Shown here in pieces: positions 19,812 through 28,381 of a stretch of DNA of 64,000 nucleotides. The translations under genes and the position numbers were made by a program. Source of the stretch: an uncultured Eubacteriales bacterium. Lineage in GTDB: Bacteria > Bacillota > Clostridia > Oscillospirales > Acutalibacteraceae. The notes beneath the pieces are model-generated. The model worked only from the letters and a program-made list of their open reading frames with translations, searched no databases and was not told where the DNA came from. Each line of letters begins with the position of its first letter. Position 1 is the stretch's first letter. The stretch covers positions 1 through 64,000 of the forward strand of contig ONAS01000012.1 in NCBI GenBank assembly GCA_900315815.1, in the 5' to 3' direction.

Positions 19812-20340
19812 ATTTTCTGAGCTTTTCCCAGATCACGATCTCTCCGCTTTGGCGGGTCTTCTTCAGATCGATGACCCGCTGATTGCTGCTGCCGCGGAAT
19901 TGCAGGGTGATATCCCTGCGCTCCTCCACGAACGGCCCGTCGACCAGGATGTCGATCATCGACAGCATTTCGTCGGTGAAGCCGGTATACTTTCTGCCGC
20001 CGAGGACAAGGTCGCGGTCATATACAAAGCCGGTGAACGCCCAGATGTCCTTCTCCGGAAACCGCTCCCTCACCCGCCTGAGAAACGGCAGGAGCGCCGC
20101 CTGATTGGACGGCTCGAACGGCTCGCCGCCCAGCAGGGTCAGCCCGTTGACATAGGACGGCGCAAGGCTTTCGAGAAGCTGATCCTCCACCTCGCGTGTG
20201 AACGGTTCGCCGTAGTGAAAATCCCATGTCTGCGGCTGGAAGCAGCCCCTGCACCGGTTGGTGCATCCGCTGACGAAGAGCGTCGTGCGGACGCCCTCGC
20301 CGTCGGCGATATCATAATACTTGATATTTGCGTAATTCAT
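19810..20340 (-). CDS. nrdG: Anaerobic ribonucleotide reductase activating protein
   Basis: Radical SAM activase that installs the glycyl radical on NrdD. The 176-residue product has C26-x3-C30-x2-C33 (CTNRCRGC), the preceding GEGVRTTLFVSGC segment, and the TLLGGEP motif typical of activases. It starts 6 bp after the nrdD stop, so the two are co-transcribed. No 4Fe-4S ferredoxin insert, as expected for the NrdG subgroup. Confidence 0.96.
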   Translation of the reverse strand: MNYANIKYYDIADGEGVRTTLFVSGCTNRCRGCFQPQTWDFHYGEPFTREVEDQLLESLAPSYVNGLTLLGGEPFEPSNQAALLPFLRRVRERFPEKDIWAFTGFVYDRDLVLGGRKYTGFTDEMLSMIDILVDGPFVEERRDITLQFRGSSNQRVIDLKKTRQSGEIVIWEKLRK

Positions 20341-20346
20341 AACAGC

Positions 20347-22521
20347 TTACAAATGCAGGACGCGTTCTTTGATCTCCTGAGTTCTTCCCTGGTTCCAGTA
20401 CTGGGTGCCGATATAGCCGCAGGTACGGCGGGCGACGTTCATTTTATCCTGGTCGCGGTTGCCGCAGTTGGGGCATTCCCAGACCAGCTTGCCGTCGTCC
20501 TCGACGACCTGTATCTCGCCGTCGTAGCCGCACACCTGACAGTAATCGCTCTTGGTGTTCAGCTCGGCGTACATGATGTTGTCATAGATGAACTTCATCA
20601 CCTGCAGGACGGCGGGGATATTGTCCTGCATATCCGGAACCTCGACATAGCTGATCGCGCCGCCGGGCGACAGCGCCTGGAACTTCGATTCGAATTTCAG
20701 CTTGGTGAACGCGTCGATCTTTTCGGTGACGTGGACATGGTACGAGTTGGTGATATAGCCCTTGTCGGTGATGCCCTCGATCACGCCGAAGCGCTTCTGC
20801 AGGCATTTCGCGAATTTATAGGTGGTGCTTTCCAGCGGTGTGCCGTACAGCGAGAAATCGATGCGGTGCTGTTCCTTCCAGCCCTTGCAGGCGGCGTTCA
20901 GCCTCTGCATGACCTCCAGCGCGAACGGCTCTCCCTCGGGATCGGTATGGCTTTTGCCGGTCATGTATCTGACGCATTCATACAGTCCCGCAAAGCCCAG
21001 CGAGATGGTGCTGTAGCCGCCGTACAGCAGCTTGTCGATGGTCTCGCCCTTCTGCAGTCTGGCGAGCGCGCCGTACTGCCACAGGATCGGAGCGGCGTCG
21101 GACAGGGTGCCCTTGAGGCGGTTGTGACGGCACATCAGGGCGCGGTGGCACAGCTCCATGCGCTCGTCAAAGATCTCCCAGAAGCGATCGAAATCGCCGC
21201 CTGAGCTCAGCGCGATATCCGGCAGATTCACGGTCACGACGCCCTGATTGAAGCGTCCGTAATACTTCGGCTGACCGTTTTCGTCCACATACGGGGTGAG
21301 GAAGCTGCGGCAGCCCATACAGGTGTAGCAGTGGCCCTCGCCGTTTTTGTCGATTTTCAGCTCCAGCATCTTCTTTTCGGAGATATAGTCCGGCACCATG
21401 CGCTTGGCGGTACATCTCGCGGCAAGCTCCGTCAGGTAATAATACGGGCTGTCCTCATGGATGTTCTGCTCCTCAAGCACATAGATCAGCTTCGGGAACG
21501 CGGGGGTGATATACACGCCCTTTTCGTTTTTGACGCCTTGGATGCGCTGTTTGAGGGTCTCCTCGATGATGATCGCAAGATCCTTTTTCTCCTGTTCATT
21601 CCGCGCCTCGCCCAGATACATGAACACGGTGATGAACGGCGCCTGACCGTTGGTGGTCAGCAGGGTGACGACCTGATACTGGATGGTCTGCACGCCGCGG
21701 TTGATCTCCTCGCGGACCCTGCGCTCGACGATGGACTCGACCTTTTCCCCGGTGGGGACGACGCCCAGCTCATCGAATTCCCTGAGCACCAGCTTGGTGA
21801 TCTTTTGGCGCGATACCTGTACGAACGGCGCAAGGTGGGTCAGCGAGATCGACTGGCCGCCGTACTGATTGGAGGCGACCTGCGCGATGATCTGGGTCGC
21901 GATATTGCACGCGGTGGAAAAGCTGTGGGGCTTTTCGATCATCGTGCCGCTGATCACGGTGCCGTTCTGCAGCATATCCTCCAGATTGACGAGATCGCAG
22001 TTGTGCATATGCTGGGCAAAGTAGTCCGCGTCATGAAAATGGATGATGCCCTCCTCGTGCGCCTGCACGATGTCCTCCGGCAGCAGGATGCGCTTGGTCA
22101 GATCCCTGCTGACCTCGCCCGCCATATAGTCGCGCTGGACGGAGTTGACGGTCGGGTTCTTATTGGAATTCTCCTGCTTGACCTCCTCGTTGTTGCATTC
22201 GATGAGGGTCAGGATGCGGTTGTCGGTGGTGTTGGCGGTACGCGCCAGCGAGCGGGTATAGCGATAGCGGATATACAGCTTTGCGGTCTCATACGCGCCC
22301 AGCTTCATCAGCTCGGTCTCGACCAGCTCCTGGATCTCCTCGACGCTCAGCGCACGCGAGACGCACTCGCCCATATTGCGGATGGTGACGGCGATGCCGT
22401 TGATCTGCTCGTCGGTCAGGCTTCTGCCGTTGGGGTTGGCGTTATCCGCCTTGCGGACCGCCTGCACGATTTTGTTCGGGTTAAAGGTTTCCTCCGAACC
22501 GTTGCGTTTGATGATCTTCAT
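20347..22521 (-). CDS. nrdD: Anaerobic ribonucleoside-triphosphate reductase
   Basis: Oxygen-sensitive class III reductase making dNTPs. The 724-residue product has an N-terminal ATP-cone (IKRNGSEETFNPNKIVQAVRKA), a long catalytic barrel, a C-terminal zinc site with two CxxC pairs (CQVCGYDG and CPNCGNRD), and the glycyl-radical loop RTCGYIG with G702. First gene of nrdDG. The promoter overlaps NrdR-box-like sites, so repression by NrdR at high dATP is expected. Confidence 0.97.
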   Translation of the reverse strand: MKIIKRNGSEETFNPNKIVQAVRKADNANPNGRSLTDEQINGIAVTIRNMGECVSRALSVEEIQELVETELMKLGAYETAKLYIRYRYTRSLARTANTTDNRILTLIECNNEEVKQENSNKNPTVNSVQRDYMAGEVSRDLTKRILLPEDIVQAHEEGIIHFHDADYFAQHMHNCDLVNLEDMLQNGTVISGTMIEKPHSFSTACNIATQIIAQVASNQYGGQSISLTHLAPFVQVSRQKITKLVLREFDELGVVPTGEKVESIVERRVREEINRGVQTIQYQVVTLLTTNGQAPFITVFMYLGEARNEQEKKDLAIIIEETLKQRIQGVKNEKGVYITPAFPKLIYVLEEQNIHEDSPYYYLTELAARCTAKRMVPDYISEKKMLELKIDKNGEGHCYTCMGCRSFLTPYVDENGQPKYYGRFNQGVVTVNLPDIALSSGGDFDRFWEIFDERMELCHRALMCRHNRLKGTLSDAAPILWQYGALARLQKGETIDKLLYGGYSTISLGFAGLYECVRYMTGKSHTDPEGEPFALEVMQRLNAACKGWKEQHRIDFSLYGTPLESTTYKFAKCLQKRFGVIEGITDKGYITNSYHVHVTEKIDAFTKLKFESKFQALSPGGAISYVEVPDMQDNIPAVLQVMKFIYDNIMYAELNTKSDYCQVCGYDGEIQVVEDDGKLVWECPNCGNRDQDKMNVARRTCGYIGTQYWNQGRTQEIKERVLHL

Positions 22522-22577
22522 TCTCTCTATCCTTTCGGTTTCTGCATTTGTAAATCAATATATAGGTGACGTTTTCC

Positions 22578-22606
22578 AGTATAGCAACAATATCTTGTGG
22601 TGTCAA
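22578..22606 (-). promoter_or_regulatory. Sigma-A promoter for nrdDG
   Basis: On the minus strand consensus TTGACA, a 17-bp spacer and TATACT; the spacer itself contains an NrdR-box-like sequence. Confidence 0.85.
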
Positions 22607-22630
22607 CAAAAACCATGCAACATTTTGGTG
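22585..22630 (-). promoter_or_regulatory. Paired NrdR boxes
   Basis: Two imperfect palindromes fit the core CwAtATaTwG of NrdR boxes: CAAGATATTG (22588-22597) and CAAAATGTTG (22618-22627). They are 30 bp apart, close to three helical turns, the usual arrangement for cooperative NrdR binding. One lies between -35 and -10 and the other just upstream of -35. Confidence 0.75.
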
Positions 22631-22695
22631 ACAATATTTTAATTTGTTTTTCGGGAAATTCGACCGATTCTGCCCTAACGATTCTCGATTAACGG

Positions 22696-22723
22696 TTGCA
22701 ATTATCCGATCTTATGGTACAAT
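22696..22723 (+). promoter_or_regulatory. Sigma-A promoter for HPr-kinase-like gene
   Basis: TTGCAA, a 16-bp spacer and TACAAT, ending 36 bp before the ATG. Confidence 0.65.
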
Positions 22724-22759
22724 AGAGGATGAAACAAATCATCCCGAAGGAGTCAGCCT

Positions 22760-23479
22760 ATGCAAGTATATCGGATCGCGGACATGAATATTGCCGTTGC
22801 GCCCCGCTTTGACTACACAAAGGAATATCTGGCGGATTACGCCGTAAACGACAGCGACTATGAGCTTGCCGTGACGGTCACGGACGACATGATCGCCTAT
22901 GAGCAGGAGCTGAACGTCCGGATCCACGGCTATCCCATGAGCGAGGCGCTGTGCGAGTCCGTCGCCATACTCCGCGTGCTCTGCGACCATATCATCCGCC
23001 GCGGCGGATTTTTCCTGCACTGCTCCTGCTTGAAATACCGCGGAAAGGCGATCATCTTCACCGCGCCGTCGGGCACCGGCAAAAGCACCCATGCGTCCCT
23101 GTGGAAGGAGCATTTCGGCGACGAGGTCGAAATGATCAACGACGACAAGCCGCTCGTGCGTGAAAAAGAGGACGGCTTTGTCATCTACGGCACACCGTGG
23201 CGCGGAAAGCACGGACGCGGCGCGAACATCAGCGCTCCCATCGGCGCGATCTTCTTCCTTGCCCAGGCGCCGGAGAATTCCGTGGAAAAGATCGACGGCT
23301 TCACCGCTCTGACCCTGCTGATGCAGCAGACCGTCATCCCGAGCGGCAAAAACGACACCTCCGCCCTGCTGGATATGCTCAGCCGGCTGATCGAGCACAC
23401 GCCGATGTTCCGCCTGAACTGCAACATCTCCGACGAGGCGGTCGAGACCTCCCTGGGCGCCGTATCCTCGCTCTGGTGA
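22760..23479 (+). CDS. HPr kinase/PEP-carboxykinase-like P-loop protein
   Basis: A 239-residue protein with a P-loop APSGTGKST (102-110), followed by INDDKPLV and a GTPWRGKHG segment, the pattern of the HprK/PEPCK-like kinase fold found in small stand-alone proteins that often accompany peptide-modification loci. The first 80 residues form an HprK-like N-terminal extension. No HPr-kinase DRG loop or N-terminal MurF-like domain is seen, so it is not canonical HprK. It stands alone between its own promoter and a terminator; substrate unknown. Confidence 0.75.
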   Translation: MQVYRIADMNIAVAPRFDYTKEYLADYAVNDSDYELAVTVTDDMIAYEQELNVRIHGYPMSEALCESVAILRVLCDHIIRRGGFFLHCSCLKYRGKAIIFTAPSGTGKSTHASLWKEHFGDEVEMINDDKPLVREKEDGFVIYGTPWRGKHGRGANISAPIGAIFFLAQAPENSVEKIDGFTALTLLMQQTVIPSGKNDTSALLDMLSRLIEHTPMFRLNCNISDEAVETSLGAVSSLW

Positions 23480-23510
23480 CCCACCCGTCAGCAATCATCA
23501 TTACGACACG

Positions 23511-23547
23511 AACTCCCCTTTGCACAGCTGCAAAGGGGAGTTTTTTC
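23511..23547 (+). terminator. Intrinsic terminator after HPr-kinase-like gene
   Basis: AACTCCCCTTTGC and GCAAAGGGGAGTT form a long stem followed by T6. Confidence 0.9.
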
Positions 23548-23554
23548 ATCGGTG

Positions 23555-24832
23555 TTACGGCGCGGAGGTATAGTAGGTGGACTCGGGCAGATCCTCCGTC
23601 CACTGCTTTTCGCCGCCCAGATAATAGGTGCGCCACGCCTCGACGGTATAGGATTTTCCCTTGTTCTCGGGATCGGACGTCGAGATCTTGATCTGATCGA
23701 AATCGGGATTCTGCAGGCCGTAGATCTCACAGGTGAGCTTGGTGTCCTTCATCCAGCACTTCATGAAGAGCTGATAGTCAAAGGGGTTGCCGAGCTTGAG
23801 ATCCAGGTTGCCGTAATCGATGGTCGCGTCGCGCCCTGCGTCGACATAGGTGGATTTGTAGTAGTGACAGTACCGTTCCACGACCTCCATCCCGCTGAGC
23901 AGTCCCGCGTTGTAGATGGTGGTGGATGACTGGCAGATACCGCCGCCGACGCCGGTCTCACTGCGGCCCTCGACGATCACGCCGGCGGGCTTGTAGCCGT
24001 TCGACTCCAGATTCGAGTCGCCGGTACAGTCGTTGAAGGACCACACCTCGCCCGGATCGATGATCGAGCCGCTGCAGGCGTTGAGGGAGATCCGCATATT
24101 TTCGTTGCCGTTCGCGTTGTTGGTCGACGTCGTGGAAAACGACGCCAGCTTTACGATATGATCCTGCAGGTAATCGACGGTCATCGACGGCTCGATCTCG
24201 TCGATCTTCACCTCGACGCTGCCGGACAGGCCGCCGTTCTCAAAGATCCCGCTGAGCTTGTCGATCAGATCCCGGGTGTCCAGCTTTCTGCCCGCCTTTT
24301 CCTTCCGATAGGTGAACATATCGTCCGCGTCCGGGTCAAAGGCCTTCACCTTTGCGTCCACGGGCGCGACATAGAGCTCCTCCTCGAAGCTCTTCGCGAT
24401 CGACTCGATGCCGGAGGTGTCGGTCTGCATCGTGATCTCGTAGTGCTGTTCCTCTTTATCAAAGCCCTTTTCGGCGGAAAATGCCTTGACCTGCTCAAAC
24501 ACCTCGTCGGTGTTGAAGCTGCACGGAAAATCCACCTTTGTCAGGTGATAGTTGGTGTCGCCGACCTTGATATCCACCTTGACCTGCGACGCCAGCTTCC
24601 GCTCGATACCTGCCATCGCCCGCTGCGCCTCATCCAGCGTCATGCCGCCGAGATCGACGTCGTTGACATAGACGCCCTCGCTGACATACGTATCGGAGCC
24701 GGTGCTGTCATACAGATACTGATGATACAGAAAGCCGATGGCGGCGACTGCCGCGCCGAGCGCCAGCACCACCGCCGTGACGGTGATGATGATGATCGCT
24801 GTTTTCTTCTTGTTTTTCTTGTTCTTTTCCAT
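23555..24832 (-). CDS. VanW-family membrane-anchored protein
   Basis: The 425-residue product has a Lys-rich N-terminus and one transmembrane segment (about 11-33), a PG_binding_4-like region (YVNDVDLGGMTLDEAQ), and a C-terminal VanW domain (WSFNDCTGD, GYKPAGVIVEGRSETGVGGGICQSSTT). VanW proteins occur in glycopeptide-resistance clusters and as stand-alone clostridial wall proteins (YoaR-like); the biochemical function is not established. No van resistance genes are nearby, so this is probably a general wall-associated protein. It is convergent with the HPr-kinase-like gene. Confidence 0.88.
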   Translation of the reverse strand: MEKNKKNKKKTAIIIITVTAVVLALGAAVAAIGFLYHQYLYDSTGSDTYVSEGVYVNDVDLGGMTLDEAQRAMAGIERKLASQVKVDIKVGDTNYHLTKVDFPCSFNTDEVFEQVKAFSAEKGFDKEEQHYEITMQTDTSGIESIAKSFEEELYVAPVDAKVKAFDPDADDMFTYRKEKAGRKLDTRDLIDKLSGIFENGGLSGSVEVKIDEIEPSMTVDYLQDHIVKLASFSTTSTNNANGNENMRISLNACSGSIIDPGEVWSFNDCTGDSNLESNGYKPAGVIVEGRSETGVGGGICQSSTTIYNAGLLSGMEVVERYCHYYKSTYVDAGRDATIDYGNLDLKLGNPFDYQLFMKCWMKDTKLTCEIYGLQNPDFDQIKISTSDPENKGKSYTVEAWRTYYLGGEKQWTEDLPESTYYTSAP

Positions 24833-24931
24833 TTGTCCATTTGCCTCCGGCGCAGGAAATACGCTTTTATCATACCCCCTGCAGCGGTGTTTTATTTTCT
24901 TCTGCAGAATGATTAAAAAACTGTCATATCA

Positions 24932-24963
24932 TAAAAGAACCGGCCGGCTGCTGCCGACCGGTC
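24932..24963 (-). terminator. Intrinsic terminator after zinc-ribbon operon
   Basis: On the minus strand ACCGGTCGG-CAGCAG-CCGGCCGGT followed by TCTTTTAT, 20 bp after the stop of the 217-residue protein. Confidence 0.75.
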
Positions 24964-24983
24964 ACATGATGCGTCGATTTTTC

Positions 24984-25637
24984 TCAGATCCCCGTCACAT
25001 CGCCGATATACCACTTACCGGTGACGCAGATCATCTCCGCCGTACCCGTTGATTTAATCTCGCCCTGCTTGATCTCAAAGGTGATATTGCGGATATCCGT
25101 GACACGGTACGCGTTGCGGTATCTTTCATCCAGCTGTTGTACGCGGGAGGCGATCTCCGCCTGCGTCGGGGTCTCCGCCTTGGTGATGCGGATCGATTTG
25201 CCGGTGAGCAGATTCACCCTGCCGCCGCTCTTGTAGCTGGTGTCTGCGGAGGAGAACCGCGCTTCATAGGAGGCGACAACGTTGTCCGCCGACGTATCCT
25301 TTGCGAAATTCGCCTCATAGGATGCTGCGCGGAAGGCGTCGCTGTTCCGGGAGCGCAGACAGTCGAGATAGCGGTTGAAAACCGACTCCGGGCTGTTTGC
25401 GGGGTTGATGATCATGAGCAGCAGCACCACCGCCAGAAGCGCGGCGCCGATGCCGATGAACCACTTTTTCTTATCCTTGATAAAGCCCAGCGCTTCATTC
25501 TCTGCCGTCTTGGTCTGCTGTTTGACCTCGGGGCTGTTCTTCTGCTGATCGGGTTCGATCCACTTGCTGCCGCATTTTCCGCAGAAGGTGGATTTCTCTT
25601 TCAGTTTGTTGCCGCATTTGGGACAGATTCTTGCCAT
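24984..25637 (-). CDS. Zinc-ribbon membrane protein with extracytoplasmic domain (paralog 1)
   Basis: A 217-residue protein. The N-terminal zinc ribbon MARICPKCGNKLKEKSTFCGKCG has four Cys ligands; a linker and one transmembrane segment (about 58-78) precede an extracytoplasmic domain that starts ANSPESVFNRYLDCL and ends VTGKWYIGDV. The same layout recurs in the products at 25667-26425 and 26854-27633, and the outer domain also in the lipoprotein at 27814-28368. The outer domain resembles small NTF2-like lipoprotein domains such as DUF4878, but this is only a pattern match. Last gene of a three-gene operon starting at 26721. Confidence 0.75.
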   Translation of the reverse strand: MARICPKCGNKLKEKSTFCGKCGSKWIEPDQQKNSPEVKQQTKTAENEALGFIKDKKKWFIGIGAALLAVVLLLMIINPANSPESVFNRYLDCLRSRNSDAFRAASYEANFAKDTSADNVVASYEARFSSADTSYKSGGRVNLLTGKSIRITKAETPTQAEIASRVQQLDERYRNAYRVTDIRNITFEIKQGEIKSTGTAEMICVTGKWYIGDVTGI

Positions 25638-25666
25638 AATTCAGCCTCTTTCTATCGTAACTTCAA

Positions 25667-26425
25667 TCAGAATGTCAGCGCGGACTGCGCGACGCCGCGG
25701 ATATACCACTTGCCGCCCACCTTGATCGCCTCGGCGGTGCCTGCCGATCTGACGCTGTCGCCCTCGACCAGCTCATAGCTGAGATTGCGGATATCGCGGA
25801 TATCGCCGCTGACGGAATAGCTTTCCTTCAATTCATTGACGCGGTTCGTCAGGGCTTTGTTCTGTGTCTTTTCGTCATCGACGAGCCGTGACTCGGCGGT
25901 GATATGCAGCTTCACGGAATCGCCGCGGTTTTTTGTCAGATCCGCGTTCCCCTTCATCCGCTGTACGGCGTCGGCCTTTGCTTCGGTCTTGCTGAAGTTG
26001 GCGTCAAAGTCGATCGCCGCCGCGCCGTCGACGCTGCCCGACAGACGGCAGTCCACGGCTTCTCTCAATGCGCCCTCGGGCGTATTCGCCGCCATCGACC
26101 GCACGATCAGCACCGCCGCCAATAATACGACCGCCGCGACCGCCGCAGCGATCAGCCGCTTTTTATGTTTCGCGACAAACCCAACGAGCGCTTTGTCGGC
26201 GTTCGTCTGCTGTTTTGTCTGCTTTTCCGGCTTCTCCTGTGCATCGGGTTTTGCCTGCTTTTCGGGCTTTGTCTGTTTTTCCGGCTTTACCTGTTTTTCG
26301 GGCTTTGCGGCCTTTTCCGGTTCGCCGGACGGAGCCTTCGGCGCCTCATATTTTGTGCCGCAGGCGTCGCAGAAGCTGTCGCCCTCATCGATCGGATTGC
26401 CGCACTTGGTACATATCCTGTCCAT
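25667..26425 (-). CDS. Zinc-ribbon membrane protein with Lys/Pro repeat linker (paralog 2)
   Basis: With the ATG at 26423-26425 (GAGGTG upstream) the product has 252 residues. It has a zinc ribbon (CTKCG...CDACG), then a cytoplasmic linker of PEKQxK repeats, a transmembrane segment (about 90-108), and an outer domain beginning ANTPEGALREAVDCRL and ending VGGKWYIRGV, clearly related to its neighbours. The open frame continues upstream to 26752 but there it overlaps the next gene in another frame. It lies 29 bp before paralog 1 and 35 bp after the 86-residue zinc-ribbon gene. Function unknown. Confidence 0.75.
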   Translation of the reverse strand: MDRICTKCGNPIDEGDSFCDACGTKYEAPKAPSGEPEKAAKPEKQVKPEKQTKPEKQAKPDAQEKPEKQTKQQTNADKALVGFVAKHKKRLIAAAVAAVVLLAAVLIVRSMAANTPEGALREAVDCRLSGSVDGAAAIDFDANFSKTEAKADAVQRMKGNADLTKNRGDSVKLHITAESRLVDDEKTQNKALTNRVNELKESYSVSGDIRDIRNLSYELVEGDSVRSAGTAEAIKVGGKWYIRGVAQSALTF

Positions 26426-26460
26426 ATCGCACCTCAGATGATCTTTTTTCCGGGTCTGCG

Positions 26461-26721
26461 CTACTTGCCGAACCCGCCGAGCAGCAGGATCAGCAGGATG
26501 ATCCCCACGACCGCCGCGATGGCGGAGATCAGGAACTCCTTGCCCCTGAAGCTGTGGGCGACGTCGATGAACATCGCCTTGGAGCGCTGCATCACGGATT
26601 TTTTGCGCACATTCAGGGAGGGCGGGGGTGTTTCTTCGCTGAGCAGGGGCTTTTTGCATTTTTTGCAGACGGTCGCGGTCTCCTTGGAGATCGCTCCGCA
26701 ATACCGACACTTCTTTGCCAT
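26461..26721 (-). CDS. Small zinc-ribbon membrane protein
   Basis: An 86-residue protein with a zinc ribbon (CRYCG...CKKCKKP), a short basic stretch and one C-terminal transmembrane segment (about 64-83) ending LLGGFGK. It lacks the outer domain of its downstream neighbours. First gene of the operon; it has a strong promoter directly upstream and GGAGGT before the ATG. Confidence 0.75.
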   Translation of the reverse strand: MAKKCRYCGAISKETATVCKKCKKPLLSEETPPPSLNVRKKSVMQRSKAMFIDVAHSFRGKEFLISAIAAVVGIILLILLLGGFGK

Positions 26722-26747
26722 AAGTCACCTCCGCAGTTTCTTTGATT

Positions 26748-26776
26748 ATCATACCTTATTTATCCCCGCCTGTCAA
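26748..26776 (-). promoter_or_regulatory. Sigma-A promoter for zinc-ribbon operon
   Basis: On the minus strand consensus TTGACA, a 17-bp spacer and TATGAT, reading into the 86-residue gene. Confidence 0.8.
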
Positions 26777-26796
26777 CGAAAAACGCACGGCGCAAA

Positions 26797-26827
26797 AGAA
26801 AAACCGGTCGGGGGAAACCGACCGGTC
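26797..26827 (-). terminator. Intrinsic terminator after paralog 3
   Basis: On the minus strand ACCGGTCGG and CCGACCGGT flank a short loop and are followed by TTTTTCTTTT. Confidence 0.9.
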
Positions 26828-26853
26828 CTGTATGATTCTTGTTACGGAATGGA

Positions 26854-27633
26854 TCAGAAGCCGCCTACGCCGCTGAATTCCTTCAGATACCACTTGCCGC
26901 CGACCTTGACCGCCAGGCAGGAGCCGTTCGAGGTCTGGCCCATGACGCCGGAGACCTCGTATTCGACCTTATGGATCTCGCTGATCTTATCGGTATCCTT
27001 GTAGGAGGAAGCCCAGCTTTCCTGATAGCTCTTCATCTCGTCTGCAGTGACTGCCTCATCCTTGGTGACCTTGATGGAAGCGTTCTTGAGCATCTGCTTA
27101 TACATGTCGACCATAGAGCCGAGCTGCTTGATCTGCTCTTCCTGCTTCTTGACCTCTTCGTCAAAGTTCTTATCCTTGTCGAAGTTCATTTCATAGCTGA
27201 CGGAAGCCGCACCGCGGATATCCAGATTCTTCGCGCTGTCGACTGCCTTCTTGATCGCGCCCTCGGGGCTGTTGGCTCCGCAGGAGCTGAGAATGATGAT
27301 CAGAACGATGATCAGCACCAGCACAGCGGCGCCGCCGATCACAAAGATCTTCTTTTCCTTGATGAATTTCAGAACGCCCGCAAGAGGATTCTTCTTCTGG
27401 GCAACGACAGTACCGACAGGCTGAGCGCCGTACTGGGGAGCCTCATACTGGGGCGCCTGATACTGGGGAGCCTCATACTGGGGAGCCTCATACTGGGGAG
27501 CCTGATACTGGGGAGCCTCGGGAGCAGCTGCAGCCGCAGGTACCTCGGGAGCCTCAAAGGGCTTGCCGCACTTGTCACAGAAAGCAGCGTTATCCTCAAG
27601 CATGTTTCCGCAATTCTGGCAGAATTTTGACAT
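26854..27633 (-). CDS. Zinc-ribbon membrane protein with APQYE repeats (paralog 3)
   Basis: The start at 27631-27633 is preferred because GAGG lies 8 bases upstream; an ATG two codons earlier is too close to it. The product has 259 residues: zinc ribbon (CQNCG...CDKCGKP), a linker of (Q/E)APQY repeats, one transmembrane segment (about 95-117) and an outer domain starting ANSPEGAIKKAVDSAKN and ending VGGKWYLKEF. The outer domain carries a charged coiled-coil-like helix. It has its own promoter and terminator. Relationship to paralogs 1, 2 and the lipoprotein is clear from the shared start and GKWY end; function unknown. Confidence 0.78.
   Translation of the reverse strand: MSKFCQNCGNMLEDNAAFCDKCGKPFEAPEVPAAAAAPEAPQYQAPQYEAPQYEAPQYQAPQYEAPQYGAQPVGTVVAQKKNPLAGVLKFIKEKKIFVIGGAAVLVLIIVLIIILSSCGANSPEGAIKKAVDSAKNLDIRGAASVSYEMNFDKDKNFDEEVKKQEEQIKQLGSMVDMYKQMLKNASIKVTKDEAVTADEMKSYQESWASSYKDTDKISEIHKVEYEVSGVMGQTSNGSCLAVKVGGKWYLKEFSGVGGF
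27421..27520. repeat. 15-bp tandem repeats encoding APQYE/APQYQ
   Basis: Six to seven near-identical 15-bp units (core GGAGCCTCATACTGG) inside paralog 3 encode its cytoplasmic linker. Confidence 0.85.
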
Positions 27634-27698
27634 AATCATAACCTCATTTCATTGAATTGTGCGCATAACATCATCATTGCATGCCTTGACACAGCTCT

Positions 27699-27727
27699 AT
27701 CATACATGAAAAAAAGCCGTCCGTCAA
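27699..27727 (-). promoter_or_regulatory. Sigma-A promoter for paralog 3
   Basis: On the minus strand TTGACG, a 17-bp spacer and TATGAT. Confidence 0.7.
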
Positions 27728-27772
27728 GTATTATTTTCCAAAATAGAATTATCATTTTTGTCATCTGCCGAC

Positions 27773-27800
27773 AAAAAAGGAGAGGCGCCTGCCTCTCCTC
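27773..27800 (-). terminator. Intrinsic terminator after the degV-lipoprotein pair
   Basis: On the minus strand GGAGAGG-CAGGCG-CCTCTCC followed by T6. Confidence 0.9.
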
Positions 27801-27813
27801 ATTCTTCTGCCGT

Positions 27814-28368
27814 TCAGCTGCCCCAGGTGTTCTCTCCCATGTAGCAGTACCATGTGTCGCCGACACGGATCATTTCCACGGCGTCCTGTCTGGGCTCGCC
27901 GGTGCTTCCTCCCAAGTCCACCTCATAGGTCATCTTGATGATCCCGGTGATCTTATCGGTATCCTTATACTGCGGCTCGAGCTGAGCGATGCGGCTTTTC
28001 ATCTCCTCCTCGGTCAGCGCCGTTTTGTCAACGATGGTATAGGACGCGTCCTTGAGCTGTTCCTTATACTGCGCCAGCTTGTCCTGATCCAGCTGTTCGA
28101 TGCTTTCCTTCATTTTGGCGACGCGCTCGGTCTTGTCGATCGATTTGCCGAAGTTGATGGAATACTCCACCTCAGCCATCGCGTCGATATCATAGTTCTT
28201 ATCCGCCTCGAACGCCTTGTCAAAGACCTCCTCCGGCGTGACCTCCTCCGTCCCGGAGGATGTATCGTCCTTCTTTTCTTCTTCCTTGCCTTCACCGCAC
28301 GCAGCGAGCGAGAGCAGGAGTGTCAGCGCACACAGCAGCGCGAGCAATCGTTTTGTCACAGCAGTCAT
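27814..28368 (-). CDS. Lipoprotein with the same outer domain as the zinc-ribbon paralogs
   Basis: A 184-residue secreted lipoprotein: signal peptide with lipobox SLAAC, an acidic linker, then a domain starting TPEEVFDKAFEADKNYDI and ending VGDTWYCYMGE that parallels the outer domains of the three zinc-ribbon proteins just downstream. Either the ATG at 28366-28368 or a GTG three codons later, better spaced from GGGG, could be the start. It is 13 bp from degV and probably co-transcribed. Function unknown; the shared domain on two kinds of anchor is notable. Confidence 0.75.
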   Translation of the reverse strand: MTAVTKRLLALLCALTLLLSLAACGEGKEEEKKDDTSSGTEEVTPEEVFDKAFEADKNYDIDAMAEVEYSINFGKSIDKTERVAKMKESIEQLDQDKLAQYKEQLKDASYTIVDKTALTEEEMKSRIAQLEPQYKDTDKITGIIKMTYEVDLGGSTGEPRQDAVEMIRVGDTWYCYMGENTWGS

Positions 28369-28381
28369 CCCCGATCGGTCG

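Noticed and set aside
23555..24832. Glycopeptide-resistance locus on account of VanW
   Set aside because: No vanHAX, vanRS or other resistance genes nearby; stand-alone VanW proteins are common in Clostridia.
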